DNA of 33,686 nt from an uncultured Bacteroidales bacterium (GCA_900317715.1 ONHS01000065.1:1-33686), one strand, 5' to 3'; counted from the first letter of the stretch, positions 1 through 8,123 are shown. Notes: generated by a model not told the origin, from the letters alone. Numbers and translations: made by a program.

Positions 1-884
1 GTAAAGCTTTCACAAGCGGTTTCGGTGACGGCGGTGTGCACAGGGTTGTGAATGGTCAGGTGCAAGGTATCCACTTGAGTGCAACCGTGAGCATCTTCGT
101 GACTGAACAGGTAGTTGCCACTCTCCGTGAATTCCGTGCCATTCCACGTGAAAGACTCGCAAGCGGTTTCGGAGACGGCAGTGTGCACTGGGTTGTAGAT
201 CGTCAGATGCAGGGTGTCCACTTGCGTGCAGCCGTGCGCATCCTCGTGTGAGAACAGGTAGTTGCCGCTTTCAGTATATTCAGTGCCGTTCCAGATGAAG
301 CTCTCACAGGCGGTTTCGGAGACGGCGGTGTGCACCGGGTTGTAGATCGTCAAATGCAAAGTATCGACTTGCGTACAGCCGTGCGCATCTTCGTGAGAGA
401 ATAGGTAGTTGCCGCTCTCCGTGTATTCCGTGCCGTTCCAGATAAAGCTCTCGCAGGCGGTTTCGGAAACAGCGGTGTGCACCGGATTGTAGATTGTCAG
501 ATGCAAAGTATCGACTTGCGTGCAGCCGTGAGCATCTTCGTGACTGAACAAGTAGTTGCCACTCTCAGTGTATTCAGTGCCGTTCCAGATGAAGCTCTCA
601 CAAGCAGTTTCGGAGACGGCAGTGTGCACAGGGTTGTGAATCGTCAGGTGCAAGGTATCCACCTGGGTGCAACCGTGAGCATCTTCGTGACTAAACAGGT
701 AGTTGCCGCTCTCGGTGTATTCCGTGCCGTTCCAGACAAAGCTCTCGCAGGCGGTTTCAGAGACGACAGTGTGCACTGGGTTGTGGATCGTCAGGTGCAA
801 GGTGTCCACTTGTGTGCAGCCGTGGGCATCTTCGTGAGAGAACAAGTAGTTGCCGCTCTCGGTGTATTCCGTGCCATTCCAGAT
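1..884 (-). pseudogene. Out-of-frame continuation of the C25 protease repeat tail (partial, no own start)
   Basis: On the minus strand the frame whose codons begin at positions 2 mod 3 is open from 884 to the left edge and encodes six 49-aa units (TACESF-WNGTEYTESGNYLF-SHEDAHGC). The protease reading frame upstream uses positions 1 mod 3. The two frames are offset by the 35-bp duplication at 850-919: removing one copy joins them without a stop. No start codon or ribosome binding site precedes this piece, so it is not an independent gene. It is either the true C-terminus hidden by an assembly error or a real out-of-frame tail. The C-terminus, where a type IX secretion sorting domain would be expected in this family, lies outside the window. 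Confidence 0.8.
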
Positions 885-3800
885 TTGCCGCTCTCGGTGT
901 ATTCCGTGCCATTCCAGATAAAGCTCTCGCAAGCGGTCTCGGAGACAGCGGTATGCACTGGGTTGTGGATGGTCAAGTGCAAGGTGACCACACTGTCGCA
1001 GCCGGCGGCGGTGGTGTACGTCCGTGCGTGACTGCCGGAGGTGGTGTACGTCTCCCCGTCCCACATGTAGCTTTCGCAGGCCGTCGCCGAGAACTCCGTG
1101 GGCTCCGGACAAGGTACGGGCTCGTTTTTCAAGAGACGGATTTGGTTCTTCGTGTTGTCCACCTTGCCAGAATAGCTGCTCGGAGCAAATGCATCGTAAT
1201 TGATGTTGTCGCTGTAAATGCGGATAGCCTGACTCGGGGCAGAAAAGGCGAGGAATGGGGTGTTACTTTTGTAACTTCCTGTGTTGTCATCCACAACAAT
1301 GACGATATTGTGCGTGCCGTCATAGCCGAACGGCGTGTCAAGCGTAATGGTGGTCCAAGCGTTGTCGGCGAAATAGACCGTATCGCTGAAAACCTTGTCG
1401 GCGGCGGTGACAGCAACCCAATCAGAATCATCAGAGAACACGCTCTTCGTGGTGCTCACCATATAAATATCCAAGTAACGTTTACATTCGACACCATTAT
1501 TCTTGTAGAAATCAATACTCACGATATCGCCGGTATCGCCCAATTCCGAAGGGGTGTATATTTGCTGAGTAAGGGAATATTTGTAGTAGTTGTGGGTCGG
1601 CAGGTAAGCGTTGGTGGCGATTCCTGAACCGACAATCGTCTTCCGAGTGGGAGTAAAAAGGCATGTTCCGCTCCAAGTGCTTTCGTCCGCCGCACCGCAA
1701 ACAGCTTTCACACGGGCATAATAATCGGTTTCGGCGGTAAGTCCGGTGATTGACAACGAAGGGGTGCCGCTCACCGTCGTTTCGGTGTAAGTACCGGCAT
1801 CAAAGGTGCTGCTCGTGCCGTATTGCAACACCCATTCACCAGCCGTGCCGTTTTCATCCCAAGTTAATGTGGCGGAACTGGCATCCACCCCGCTGGCAAC
1901 CAGTCTAGAAGGCTTTGGACAGGTGGGACCGTCGGCAGGCACAATATCCACCCTGATCTGATTTTTCACGTTCGGCACGTTGCCCGCGACACCTGGAGCG
2001 GCAATGTCGAAAGCTCCCGGGTTATCCCGGTATGCATAAATGGCTTTTGACGGAGCATTGAACACCAAACAAGACATGTGGGGAGAAGTGGTGTAGGTGC
2101 CTGTGATGTCGGCCACCGTGACAAGCAGGTTGGATTCGCCATCATAAACAAAAGGTTGGGTGAAAGTGATCTTGGTCCACTCTCCAGGGGTAAAGGTGAC
2201 TTCTCCATTGAAAACCTCGTTATCGCTGCTCTCCGACACCCAGTCTGAGTTACTGTGAAATATCTCTTTATCCGTGTGTTGCAGATAAACGGCGTATGTC
2301 CGAGTCTTTTCTTCTCCTATGTTCTTGAAGGAGATGCTTTTGATGGTCCCCGCCGAGCCAATTTCTTCCGGGGTGTAAATCTGCTGACTGATACCATAAT
2401 TATAGTAATTGTAACTGGGCAGATATGTACTGCCTGTCGTACCGCCGTCACCGATTTCTCGGGTCTCGACAGCAGAAGGCATGAACAGGCACACTGCACT
2501 CCACTGACTAACCCCATAAATGCCTCCGCAGTTGGCTCTCACGCGGGCGTAATAGGCGGTCTCCGCGATGAGATTGGACAAAAAGACAGAAGGGTTGGTA
2601 ACGTTCACTTCCGTGTAGGTTCCCGCCGCAAAGCTGCTGTTGGTGCCGAATTGCAGCGTCCAACTGTTGGCGGTACCGTTCTCGGTCCAATTAAGCGTGG
2701 ACGTGGTGGTGGTGAAGGCTGAACAGTACAAGTCTGTGGGTGTCGGACAGGCGACAGTTGTGGTAAAATCGACCACTTTCCAATGGCTGGTCTGTTCACT
2801 GCAAACCGCCTGCACTCGCACTTGGTAGCTGGTATTGTCCTGAAGTCCTGTAAGCGAGTAGCTGGTGGCGGTCACATTCGTTGCCAACGTGGTCCAATCC
2901 ATGGAATTCGTCTTCCACTGGATATTGTAATGGTCGCCGCTTCCCATCCAAGACAAATTGGCAGAGAAGGGGGTGATGTTGGAAACCGTCAAGTTGGAAG
3001 GTGATACACAAGCGCCATCATCCACCACTTCTATGGTCTGGAAATAAGGAACATAGTTCTGGGCGAGCACCACTAGTTCGTAAGTTCCCATTTCAAGGGA
3101 GGAGGGCAATGTCAACGTAGCCGTACCACTGGCATTCGCGAAAACAGCGGAAATGAACTGGGTGGTGCCCTTCTTCAACGCGACGTATGCGTAAGGCACG
3201 GTCAGAACCGTGTAGGAGGAGCTGCTGACGGGAATATCAGCATCGCCCGTGACCGTCAGCGTGTTGGGAATGCCCAGATAAACGCGCACCGACGGGTCTC
3301 CGAAGCAGTGGTAAATCTCCCAATAGTATTTTTTCCGGGAAGAAGAAGAGGACTCCACCGACAAGTTACCTCCCTGCAAGATGCCTCCGATAGTAGAAAC
3401 CCAGTTGCTGTAGGCTTCGTTGTGGGTGTGGAACAGTTTATCGTAAACGCCTAATTTAGAGGAGTTATAGCTCATGTTGGCGTTGATGGTACTGCGCACA
3501 CCGACCGACCAATAGACATCCTCGTACCAATAGCTGGAGTTCGAGGCACCGATGTAGCCCATCGCACCCTTATTGGCCGCGCGCAACAGCGATTCTCCAA
3601 AGCACTCACTATCATCGAATTTACCTGAGAGACAGCAGTTTCCTATCAGCAGGCCATATTTTCCAGCATTGGTCATGGAAGAGACATGCGAGGTAGTGAA
3701 TGCAGGATCGGCCCACCCCGACGAACTGCCGTGAGCCGTGTAGTTGGCGATACTCACACCCGCGTTAATTTCACTGCGAATGGTAGCGGCATCCGATGAG

Positions 3801-5056
3801 CAATTGTAATTGTGCTTATAAACGTTGGTGAAATGGTGGGTGGTACTGTTTGTGTTGATGTAGTAGTTGTAGATATAGTTGATTTGGCCGTCGGCATGAG
3901 TGGGCGAATAACCGTTGCCGTCCGTACCCGCGATCAGCACCGCATTGCCCAAATACGACGGGTCCGGCATCGTGTATTGCTCATACATCAAAATTTTAGC
4001 TATCTGATTGGACAACTGCGTGTTATTGGTCGCTGACAAACGGCCATAGTAGCAATCCGGGATATTGTCGTTTCCCGCAAGCGTCGCATAGTAGAGGTCC
4101 GTGACATGTCCGTTATTCGTTTCGCCTGTAAACGCCGGAAGCTGCGCCACATCGCCGATAAGCAAAAGAAACGTGGGAGCAGGATTCGCGGAAGTGGCAC
4201 TGTTGTACTTATTCTGGATGAAACTCTTGATGGAAGTCGTGGTCGTCCCCACGCTGGCATCGTTGGTGTAAGCCACCTCAACGAGATAGCCCAAACGACG
4301 CTTCCAATCCGCGAAAGCAGCTAGATCCGTATTGCTGGAAAACATGGAGTTCGCAACAATCAGATATTTGATCGGCGCACTGGAAAACTCATCCTTGGAA
4401 TCATCTTCCATCCTATTGATAACCAAACTGTTATCCAAATCAAAAAGGGGTGATGCCTGCTCTTCAAGACGAGTGGTCATCGCCATATCGGGGTTCACAA
4501 AGGAGAACTCCACTTCAATACGGGTGTAAATTCTAATCGTCTGTGTAACAGGATTATATTGTACTGGTGAAACATAGATGTTCGCCAAGGAGATACTACG
4601 TCGGATACCCGTCTTTTCCACACTCACCAATGGCAACGCATAGAGTTCGTTCGTATTGTAAATCAGCTGATTATATGCAAACGGCGGGGTCGTCTCACTT
4701 CTCGACACGCTCGGCTGTGAAGGGAAAAGCGGATAACGGATGCCGAGAGCAGAAGCGTCATACTCCATATATTTCGCATCGACCACGGTGGCGATCACAG
4801 AGTCGCACACAGGAATCTGCAACAATTTGGAGAGAACGGGCAGTTGCGGTTCACCCGGATTGTTCGAAATGTCATAATTTTGCATGGAAATCCGCGAAAA
4901 CGTGCTTCCGTTCGCCGAAACTTCTTCCACCAACAAAGAGTCCGATTCAAACGTAATCGACACTTTTTCGTATGAATTTTCAGAAATCCGTACGTTTTGT
5001 GCGAATATATTGACACTAAAGCTTAACAACAGCGCAAAACAGAGAAATTTCTTCAT
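791..5056 (-). CDS. Gingipain-type C25 cysteine protease with propeptide, fibronectin III modules and repeat tail
   Basis: A secreted endopeptidase precursor of 1421 residues as read. Residues 1-20 are a signal peptide ending IFAQ. Residues about 22-225 resemble the C25 propeptide. The C25 catalytic domain runs from about 228 (KYLIVAN) to about 600, with His442 in NYTAHGSSS and Cys475 in GNCCLSG; the 33-residue spacing equals that of RgpB His211/Cys244. A small Ig-like domain (about 605-680) follows, then Fn3 modules at about 681-765, 769-855 and 1045-1130. Two copies of a roughly 175-residue beta-rich module (YLP-YNYY-QQIYTP...NQIR) lie at about 863-1040 and 1135-1315, then CxS-WNG repeats. 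The last 35 or so residues after TESG are frameshifted by the 35-bp duplication, so the stop at 791 is probably not the authentic end. Such proteases are usually exported by type IX secretion, which is inference here. A promoter lies at 5106-5136. Confidence 0.9.
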   Translation of the reverse strand: MKKFLCFALLLSFSVNIFAQNVRISENSYEKVSITFESDSLLVEEVSANGSTFSRISMQNYDISNNPGEPQLPVLSKLLQIPVCDSVIATVVDAKYMEYDASALGIRYPLFPSQPSVSRSETTPPFAYNQLIYNTNELYALPLVSVEKTGIRRSISLANIYVSPVQYNPVTQTIRIYTRIEVEFSFVNPDMAMTTRLEEQASPLFDLDNSLVINRMEDDSKDEFSSAPIKYLIVANSMFSSNTDLAAFADWKRRLGYLVEVAYTNDASVGTTTTSIKSFIQNKYNSATSANPAPTFLLLIGDVAQLPAFTGETNNGHVTDLYYATLAGNDNIPDCYYGRLSATNNTQLSNQIAKILMYEQYTMPDPSYLGNAVLIAGTDGNGYSPTHADGQINYIYNYYINTNSTTHHFTNVYKHNYNCSSDAATIRSEINAGVSIANYTAHGSSSGWADPAFTTSHVSSMTNAGKYGLLIGNCCLSGKFDDSECFGESLLRAANKGAMGYIGASNSSYWYEDVYWSVGVRSTINANMSYNSSKLGVYDKLFHTHNEAYSNWVSTIGGILQGGNLSVESSSSSRKKYYWEIYHCFGDPSVRVYLGIPNTLTVTGDADIPVSSSSYTVLTVPYAYVALKKGTTQFISAVFANASGTATLTLPSSLEMGTYELVVLAQNYVPYFQTIEVVDDGACVSPSNLTVSNITPFSANLSWMGSGDHYNIQWKTNSMDWTTLATNVTATSYSLTGLQDNTSYQVRVQAVCSEQTSHWKVVDFTTTVACPTPTDLYCSAFTTTTSTLNWTENGTANSWTLQFGTNSSFAAGTYTEVNVTNPSVFLSNLIAETAYYARVRANCGGIYGVSQWSAVCLFMPSAVETREIGDGGTTGSTYLPSYNYYNYGISQQIYTPEEIGSAGTIKSISFKNIGEEKTRTYAVYLQHTDKEIFHSNSDWVSESSDNEVFNGEVTFTPGEWTKITFTQPFVYDGESNLLVTVADITGTYTTSPHMSCLVFNAPSKAIYAYRDNPGAFDIAAPGVAGNVPNVKNQIRVDIVPADGPTCPKPSRLVASGVDASSATLTWDENGTAGEWVLQYGTSSTFDAGTYTETTVSGTPSLSITGLTAETDYYARVKAVCGAADESTWSGTCLFTPTRKTIVGSGIATNAYLPTHNYYKYSLTQQIYTPSELGDTGDIVSIDFYKNNGVECKRYLDIYMVSTTKSVFSDDSDWVAVTAADKVFSDTVYFADNAWTTITLDTPFGYDGTHNIVIVVDDNTGSYKSNTPFLAFSAPSQAIRIYSDNINYDAFAPSSYSGKVDNTKNQIRLLKNEPVPCPEPTEFSATACESYMWDGETYTTSGSHARTYTTAAGCDSVVTLHLTIHNPVHTAVSETACESFIWNGTEYTESGKSGMARNTPRAATTCSLTKMPTAAHKWTPCT
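850..919 (-). repeat. 35-bp perfect tandem duplication causing a frameshift
   Basis: Positions 850-884 and 885-919 are identical 35-mers (start ttgccgctct, end attccagat). The neighbouring 147-bp units carry this segment once. Since 35 is not a multiple of 3, the second copy moves the protease reading frame into one that stops at 791, while the original frame stays open to the left edge. Confidence 0.95.
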
Positions 5057-5105
5057 AAAATATTTTGAGTTTTTTTCTGTTTATACTTTACATTAAAAAA
5101 GGCGG

Positions 5106-5136
5106 CAAAAATACAGATTTTTCGCGGAAATGGCAA
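5106..5136 (-). promoter_or_regulatory. Promoter of the C25 protease gene
   Basis: On the minus strand a TATTTTTG element (5106-5113) matches the Bacteroidota -7 consensus TAnnTTTG. A TTG (5134-5136) lies 20 bp upstream, matching the expected -33 TTTG spacing. The leader to the ATG at 5056 would be about 45 nt. Confidence 0.6.
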
Positions 5137-5206
5137 TCTATTTATTTGATATTTCAGATATTTAAGAATAATTTTCATCATTTTCCCCATCATTTTATTT
5201 TTTTTG

Positions 5207-5214
5207 TACTTTTG
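5207..5214 (+). promoter_or_regulatory. Promoter -7 element of kbl
   Basis: TACTTTTG fits TAnnTTTG. It lies about 95 bp before the kbl ATG, so the heptamer array at 5243-5276 and an A-rich stretch lacking a clear Shine-Dalgarno would be in the transcribed leader. No good -33 TTTG is seen, only T-rich sequence. Confidence 0.5.
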
Positions 5215-5242
5215 CCCCCGATTTAATGGTTATGGGTTATTG

Positions 5243-5276
5243 AAGCCAAAAGCCAACAGCTAACAGCCAAAAGCTA
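5243..5276 (+). repeat. Heptamer repeat array (AGCCAAA type) in the kbl leader
   Basis: About five consecutive 7-bp units of the form aagccaa, cagctaa, cagccaa, aagctaa. The same unit family occurs at 6558, 12930, 15309 and 16262. Confidence 0.85.
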
Positions 5277-5309
5277 AAATAAAACAACAAACAACAAATA
5301 AACAAACAA

Positions 5310-6500
5310 ATGTACACCAACTTTCAACAACATCTGCAAAAGGAATTGGCCGACATTAAAGAAGCCGGCTTGTATAAGAACGAACGTATCATCGCTTCTC
5401 CTCAAAGCGGTGAGATCACGCTGCAAGATGGCAGCAAAGTGCTGAACTTCTGCGCCAACAACTACCTGGGTCTCGCTAACGACCCACGTTTGATCGCTGC
5501 CGCTAAGGAAGCGATGGACACCCACGGCTACGGCATGGCCTCCGTGCGTTTCATCTGCGGTTGCTCCGACCTGCACAAGGCTTTGGAGAAGAAAATCGCT
5601 GAATTCTTCGGCACTGAGGACACTATCCTCTACGCTGCTTGCTTCGACGCTAACGGCGGTGTCTTCGAGCCCCTGCTCACCGAACAAGACGCCATCATCT
5701 CCGACGCGCTGAACCACGCTTCCATCATCGACGGCGTGCGTCTCTGCAAGGCTGTCCGCTATCGTTACAAAAACGCCGACATGGCCGACCTCGAGGAGCA
5801 ACTGAAAGCCGCTCAGGCTCAGCGTTTCCGCATCATCGTCACCGACGGTGTGTTCAGCATGGACGGCAACGTTTGTCCTCTTGACAAGATTTACGAACTG
5901 GCTCAGAAATACGATGCCATGGTCATGGTTGACGAATCACACTCTGCAGGCGTGGTGGGCAACACCGGTCGCGGCGTGACCGAACGTTACAACCTGCGCG
6001 GCAAGATTGAAATCCTTACCGGTACCCTCGGCAAGGCATTCGGCGGCGCTATCGGCGGTTTCACCACTGGTAAGAAAGAAATCATCGACATGTTGCGTCA
6101 ACGCTCTCGTCCATACCTCTTCTCCAACTCCATTCCTCCGATGGTGGCTGCAGCCGGTTGCAAGATGGTCGACATCATGTCCGAGACCAACGAGCTGCAA
6201 GACAAGCTGCACAGCAACACCGAATACTTCGTCGGCAAGATGAAAGCCGCCGGTTTCGACATCAAACCGACCGAATCCGCTATCTGCGCTGTGATGTTGT
6301 ATGACGCTAAGTTGTCACAAGTGATGGCTGCCAAACTGCAAGAGGAAGGCATCTACGTCACCGGTTTCTACTATCCTGTGGTGCCGAAAGACCAAGCCCG
6401 TATCCGCGTGCAGATTTCCGCCGCTCACGAGCCCGCGCACCTCGACAAGTGCATCGCCGCCTTCACCAAGATCGGCAAGGAACTCGGCGTGCTGAAATAG
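5310..6500 (+). CDS. kbl: Glycine C-acetyltransferase (2-amino-3-ketobutyrate CoA ligase)
   Basis: A PLP-dependent cytoplasmic enzyme of the alpha-oxoamine synthase family (fold type I). It interconverts 2-amino-3-oxobutyrate plus CoA with glycine plus acetyl-CoA, the second step of threonine catabolism through threonine dehydrogenase. The 396-residue length is normal for Kbl. Seen directly: NFCANNYLGLAN near the N-terminus, the substrate-loop sequence YGMASVRFICG, DALNHASIIDG, the cofactor aspartate in MVDESHS, and the Schiff-base lysine Lys242 in TGTLGKAFGG, followed by RSRPYLFSNS. The start at 5310 gives the family N-terminus (MYTNFQQHLQKELADIKEAGLYK). No tdh gene is adjacent. The gene stands alone between its own promoter and a strong terminator. 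Kbl is favoured over 8-amino-7-oxononanoate synthase because the whole length matches Kbl and there are no biotin genes nearby. Confidence 0.96.
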   Translation: MYTNFQQHLQKELADIKEAGLYKNERIIASPQSGEITLQDGSKVLNFCANNYLGLANDPRLIAAAKEAMDTHGYGMASVRFICGCSDLHKALEKKIAEFFGTEDTILYAACFDANGGVFEPLLTEQDAIISDALNHASIIDGVRLCKAVRYRYKNADMADLEEQLKAAQAQRFRIIVTDGVFSMDGNVCPLDKIYELAQKYDAMVMVDESHSAGVVGNTGRGVTERYNLRGKIEILTGTLGKAFGGAIGGFTTGKKEIIDMLRQRSRPYLFSNSIPPMVAAAGCKMVDIMSETNELQDKLHSNTEYFVGKMKAAGFDIKPTESAICAVMLYDAKLSQVMAAKLQEEGIYVTGFYYPVVPKDQARIRVQISAAHEPAHLDKCIAAFTKIGKELGVLK

Positions 6501-6526
6501 TGAGCAGTTAGAAGTTAGAAGCTTAA
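6501..6526 (+). repeat. Heptamer repeat (GTTAGAA type) directly after the kbl stop
   Basis: Units read tgagca, gttagaa, gttagaa, gcttaag and begin right after the TAG stop. This matches the stop-codon-abutting pattern at 10272 and 11368, with a different unit sequence. Confidence 0.6.
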
Positions 6527-6559
6527 GGGGAATCGTTGCGGTTCCCCTTTTTTTTTTGG
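6525..6559 (+). terminator. Rho-independent terminator of kbl
   Basis: Inverted repeat AAGGGGAA (6525-6532) and TTCCCCTT (6542-6549) around a loop of about 9 nt, followed by a run of ten T. Confidence 0.9.
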
Positions 6560-6629
6560 CTGTTGGCTGTTGGCTGTTTGCTGTTTGCTGTTGGCCAACT
6601 GCTAACTACTAATTGCAAACTGCTAACTA
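6558..6629. repeat. Heptamer repeat array (GGCTGTT type) overlapping the hicB stop
   Basis: Three ggctgtt and two tgctgtt units are followed by the inverted form (ggccaac, tgctaac, tactaat, tgctaac). The right end includes the TAG stop codon of hicB (6627-6629 on the minus strand). It fills the whole gap between the kbl terminator and hicB. Confidence 0.85.
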
Positions 6630-7028
6630 CACCAGCCGCATCGCCAGCAGTTCACGTCCGATTTTATGAACGGCCTCCTGAATCTTCGATGCCTGCTTCT
6701 CCGATACATACTGTCCCCTTTTGTACTGGCGCATCAGCGATGGATTGATGCCCGCCCGATCGGCCAATTTGGTCATATTGAGGTAATTGTAACAGCTCAG
6801 GAAAGAAGGGAGGTCGTATTTATACTCGAATGTGATGTTTTTCAGCTCTTCAGGAATTGGTTCCCCAGTCTCCTCGTAAGTTTCCAAAACTTCTTTTATT
6901 GTGTTCTCAAAATCAGCTTTGGCCTCGGGCACTGTATCACCAGTACCGATAATGGTGGATTGCATGTCCGGGGTGTAGATGGTGTATTGCCCATCCTTCC
7001 CCTTTTCTATCAATGCTGTAGTTCTCAT
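6627..7028 (-). CDS. hicB: HicB-family antitoxin with C-terminal helix-turn-helix
   Basis: This is the antitoxin of a type II HicAB module. It binds and neutralises HicA and normally represses its own operon. The 133-residue protein begins MRTTALIEKG at ATG 7028. A longer reading to 7052 would need a TTG start and is not favoured. Residues about 1-70 are the partly degraded RNase H-like HicB fold (IYTPDMQSTIIGTGDTVPEAKADFENTIKEVLETYEE). Residues about 85-133 form an XRE-type helix-turn-helix (MTKLADRAGINPSLMRQYKRGQYVSEKQASKI). It lies 30 bp downstream of hicA in the same transcript. The order toxin then antitoxin is the usual hicAB order. Its stop codon lies inside a heptamer repeat array. 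Confidence 0.9.
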   Translation of the reverse strand: MRTTALIEKGKDGQYTIYTPDMQSTIIGTGDTVPEAKADFENTIKEVLETYEETGEPIPEELKNITFEYKYDLPSFLSCYNYLNMTKLADRAGINPSLMRQYKRGQYVSEKQASKIQEAVHKIGRELLAMRLV

Positions 7029-7058
7029 ATCTTTACTGTTTGTTTTTCTCAATTAATT

Positions 7059-7241
7059 TTAGAATCCCATCTGCTTTAGAAGTTTCGTGTAGGTCCCTAC
7101 CGGCACCTCTTCAGAAACATGTCTCCCAATTATCAGACGGTTTCTATTAGTCGGATGCACATAAATGTCATGTTTCTTTCCGTGTTTCAGGAGATACCAA
7201 CCGCTCGATTCTGCCAGTTTCTTAAGTTCATTCCATTTCAT
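7059..7241 (-). CDS. hicA: HicA-family mRNA interferase toxin
   Basis: A small toxin of 60 residues with the double-stranded RNA-binding-like HicA fold, expected to cleave mRNA when not bound by HicB. The chosen start is ATG 7241 (MKWNELKKLAESSGWYLLKHG). The frame remains open upstream to a TTG at 7313, but that part overlaps the promoter at 7255-7262 and its translation is AT-rich non-family sequence. The conserved His lies in KHGKKHDIYVHP, followed by IIGRH-EEVPVGTYTKLLKQMGF, the standard HicA ending. Length is normal for the family. Confidence 0.92.
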   Translation of the reverse strand: MKWNELKKLAESSGWYLLKHGKKHDIYVHPTNRNRLIIGRHVSEEVPVGTYTKLLKQMGF

Positions 7242-7254
7242 ATCTTTTGCGCTG

Positions 7255-7262
7255 CAAATATA
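7255..7262 (-). promoter_or_regulatory. Promoter -7 element of hicAB
   Basis: The minus strand reads TATATTTG, matching TAnnTTTG, 14 bp before the ATG at 7241. The short leader supports the 7241 start of hicA. AT-rich, partly palindromic sequence (tatatc...gatata) just upstream is a possible HicB operator, which is inference. Confidence 0.6.
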
Positions 7263-7319
7263 TAACTTTTTTGATATATACTGAAAACGTGAGAAATTTT
7301 CAAAGTTACGCAAGAGTGT

Positions 7320-7565
7320 ATGACGGTTCGTGCCTATAGCGTGGACTGTTGTCTATTTCTTCGTAACAAGGTTTTTCTCACGACCATCAGTCAAAGAAGT
7401 GGTGTACCAGAAGGTGCATCTTCGTATTATAACAAATCATTGGATGAAATAGAACAATTATCCAAAAAGGTTGTATGGTTTACTATCGATAATGAATATG
7501 GAAAATATAGAATAATAATGTTCTACGACAACTACAACAACCGATCTGATGGGGATGATTTATAG
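7320..7565 (+). CDS. Hypothetical protein, probable C-terminal remnant
   Basis: An 81-residue open frame ending with an acidic GDDL tail. I do not recognise a domain. The stretch SLDEIEQLSKKVVWFTIDNEYGKYRIIMFYDNYNN has a normal amphipathic composition. The pattern of hydrophobic strands followed by DN..NR.DGDDL looks like the C-terminal end of a longer protein. The first 20 residues (MTVRAYSVDCCLFLRNK) look unlike a true N-terminus, and the frame begins inside the hicA promoter region, so the 5' part is probably missing. No TAnnTTTG element or ribosome binding site was found before it. It ends 25 bp before the next start. Confidence 0.4.
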   Translation: MTVRAYSVDCCLFLRNKVFLTTISQRSGVPEGASSYYNKSLDEIEQLSKKVVWFTIDNEYGKYRIIMFYDNYNNRSDGDDL

Positions 7566-7590
7566 AATTAATCATTATAATCCAGTTATT

Positions 7591-7908
7591 ATGAAAAAAA
7601 CCATTGTTTTCGTCTTAATGTCATTTGCCACCTTCTTTACGTCAGCTCAAAAGACTTGGTTCGTTGGAGGCACAGGAAGTATTGGTTATATGGATAATTT
7701 CACCTTTACCCTCGAACCACAATTCGGTTACGAATTTAGCGATCGTTTTGCAATGGGAACTGGGATAGGGTTAGCTATGGCGGATAACGGTAATACTGTT
7801 GTCATTGGAATAGCAGAACCGTTTTTGCGTTTTTGCATATGGCACAACGAACGGATCTTTATAGACTTGAAAGCAACTGGAGGCTTGGGGTTCGCGTATC
7901 GATTTTAG
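7591..7908 (+). CDS. Small outer-membrane beta-barrel-like protein (possibly truncated)
   Basis: 105 residues from ATG 7591. A longer frame begins at 7549 but lacks a signal, while MKKTIVFVLMSFATFFTSAQ is a clean signal peptide with cleavage after SAQ. The mature part alternates aromatic and glycine residues (TWFVGGTGSIGYMDNFTFTLEPQFGYEFSDRFAMGTGIGLAM), as in porin-family or OmpW/OmpA-like barrels of Bacteroidota (outer membrane protein beta-barrel domain). It ends AYRF, with the terminal Phe typical of BAM substrates. Family members are usually 150-220 residues, so this has only about four to five strands and may have lost some in an internal deletion. Function unknown. Confidence 0.6.
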   Translation: MKKTIVFVLMSFATFFTSAQKTWFVGGTGSIGYMDNFTFTLEPQFGYEFSDRFAMGTGIGLAMADNGNTVVIGIAEPFLRFCIWHNERIFIDLKATGGLGFAYRF

Positions 7909-7987
7909 TGTTTGATGTCTTTTCGCGTGTCTTGTCACGCCCCAAAACACTCACGCCCCGTACTGCAGCTTCATCCTCAGTGCGGGG
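7907..7987 (+). other. Two consecutive hairpins after the barrel gene
   Basis: The first has AGTGTTT (7907-7913) pairing with AAACACT (7945-7951) and an inner GCGTG/CACGC (7925-7929/7936-7940). The second has CCCCGTACTG (7956-7965) pairing with CAGTGCGGGG (7978-7987), with one wobble. Neither has a strong T run, so a terminator role is possible but not shown. Confidence 0.4.
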
Positions 7988-8026
7988 TTATTCATATCTT
8001 ACCCTCCCCCACCCTCTAACCGAAAT

Positions 8027-8104
8027 TTCATCGCCCTTCATCGTTTTTCATCGCATCATCGTATCATCCCATCATCGTCCTTCATCGCCTTTCATCGCCT
8101 TTCC
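8027..8104 (+). repeat. TTCATCG short degenerate repeat array
   Basis: The motif ttcatcg or catcatcg recurs about eight times, mostly 8-10 bp apart, between the hairpins and the promoter of the S9 peptidase. Related cattcatcgtcc units occur at about 11285-11310. Otherwise no gene is seen in 7909-8166. Confidence 0.7.
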
Positions 8105-8123
8105 CCTTAAACGAAAAAAATAC

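Larger units (their letters stand above)
1..1000 (-). repeat. 147-bp tandem repeat array (49-aa units) in the C25 protease tail
   Basis: The landmark ttc of the SETACESF codons recurs at 21, 168, 315, 462, 609 and 756, exactly 147 bp apart, and again at 938, which is 147+35 bp because of an extra 35-bp duplication. Each unit encodes 49 residues containing TACESF(I/T/V)WNG, TESGNYLFSHEDAHGC and DTLHLTI. The one variable spot is IYNP versus IHNP. A diverged copy (ATACESYMWDGETY...GCDSVV) lies at about 950-1090. The array is cut by the left edge, so the copy number is a minimum of seven near-identical units. The CxSxxWNG...GC(D/T) pattern is also seen in the giant protein at the right of the window. 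Confidence 0.93.

Noticed and set aside
1..1000. CRISPR array
   Set aside because: Units are 147 bp, coding and near-identical throughout with no unique spacers; no cas genes.
477..1627. Plus-strand frames over the 147-bp repeats
   Set aside because: Antisense to the C25 protease tail; no start context or family match.
7029..7052. Longer HicB from a TTG codon at 7052
   Set aside because: ATG 7028 gives the usual MRTTA N-terminus; the added eight residues have no family support.
7242..7313. Longer HicA N-terminus from a TTG codon at 7313
   Set aside because: It would run across the TAnnTTTG promoter and adds AT-rich residues absent from the family; ATG 7241 gives the normal 60-residue protein.
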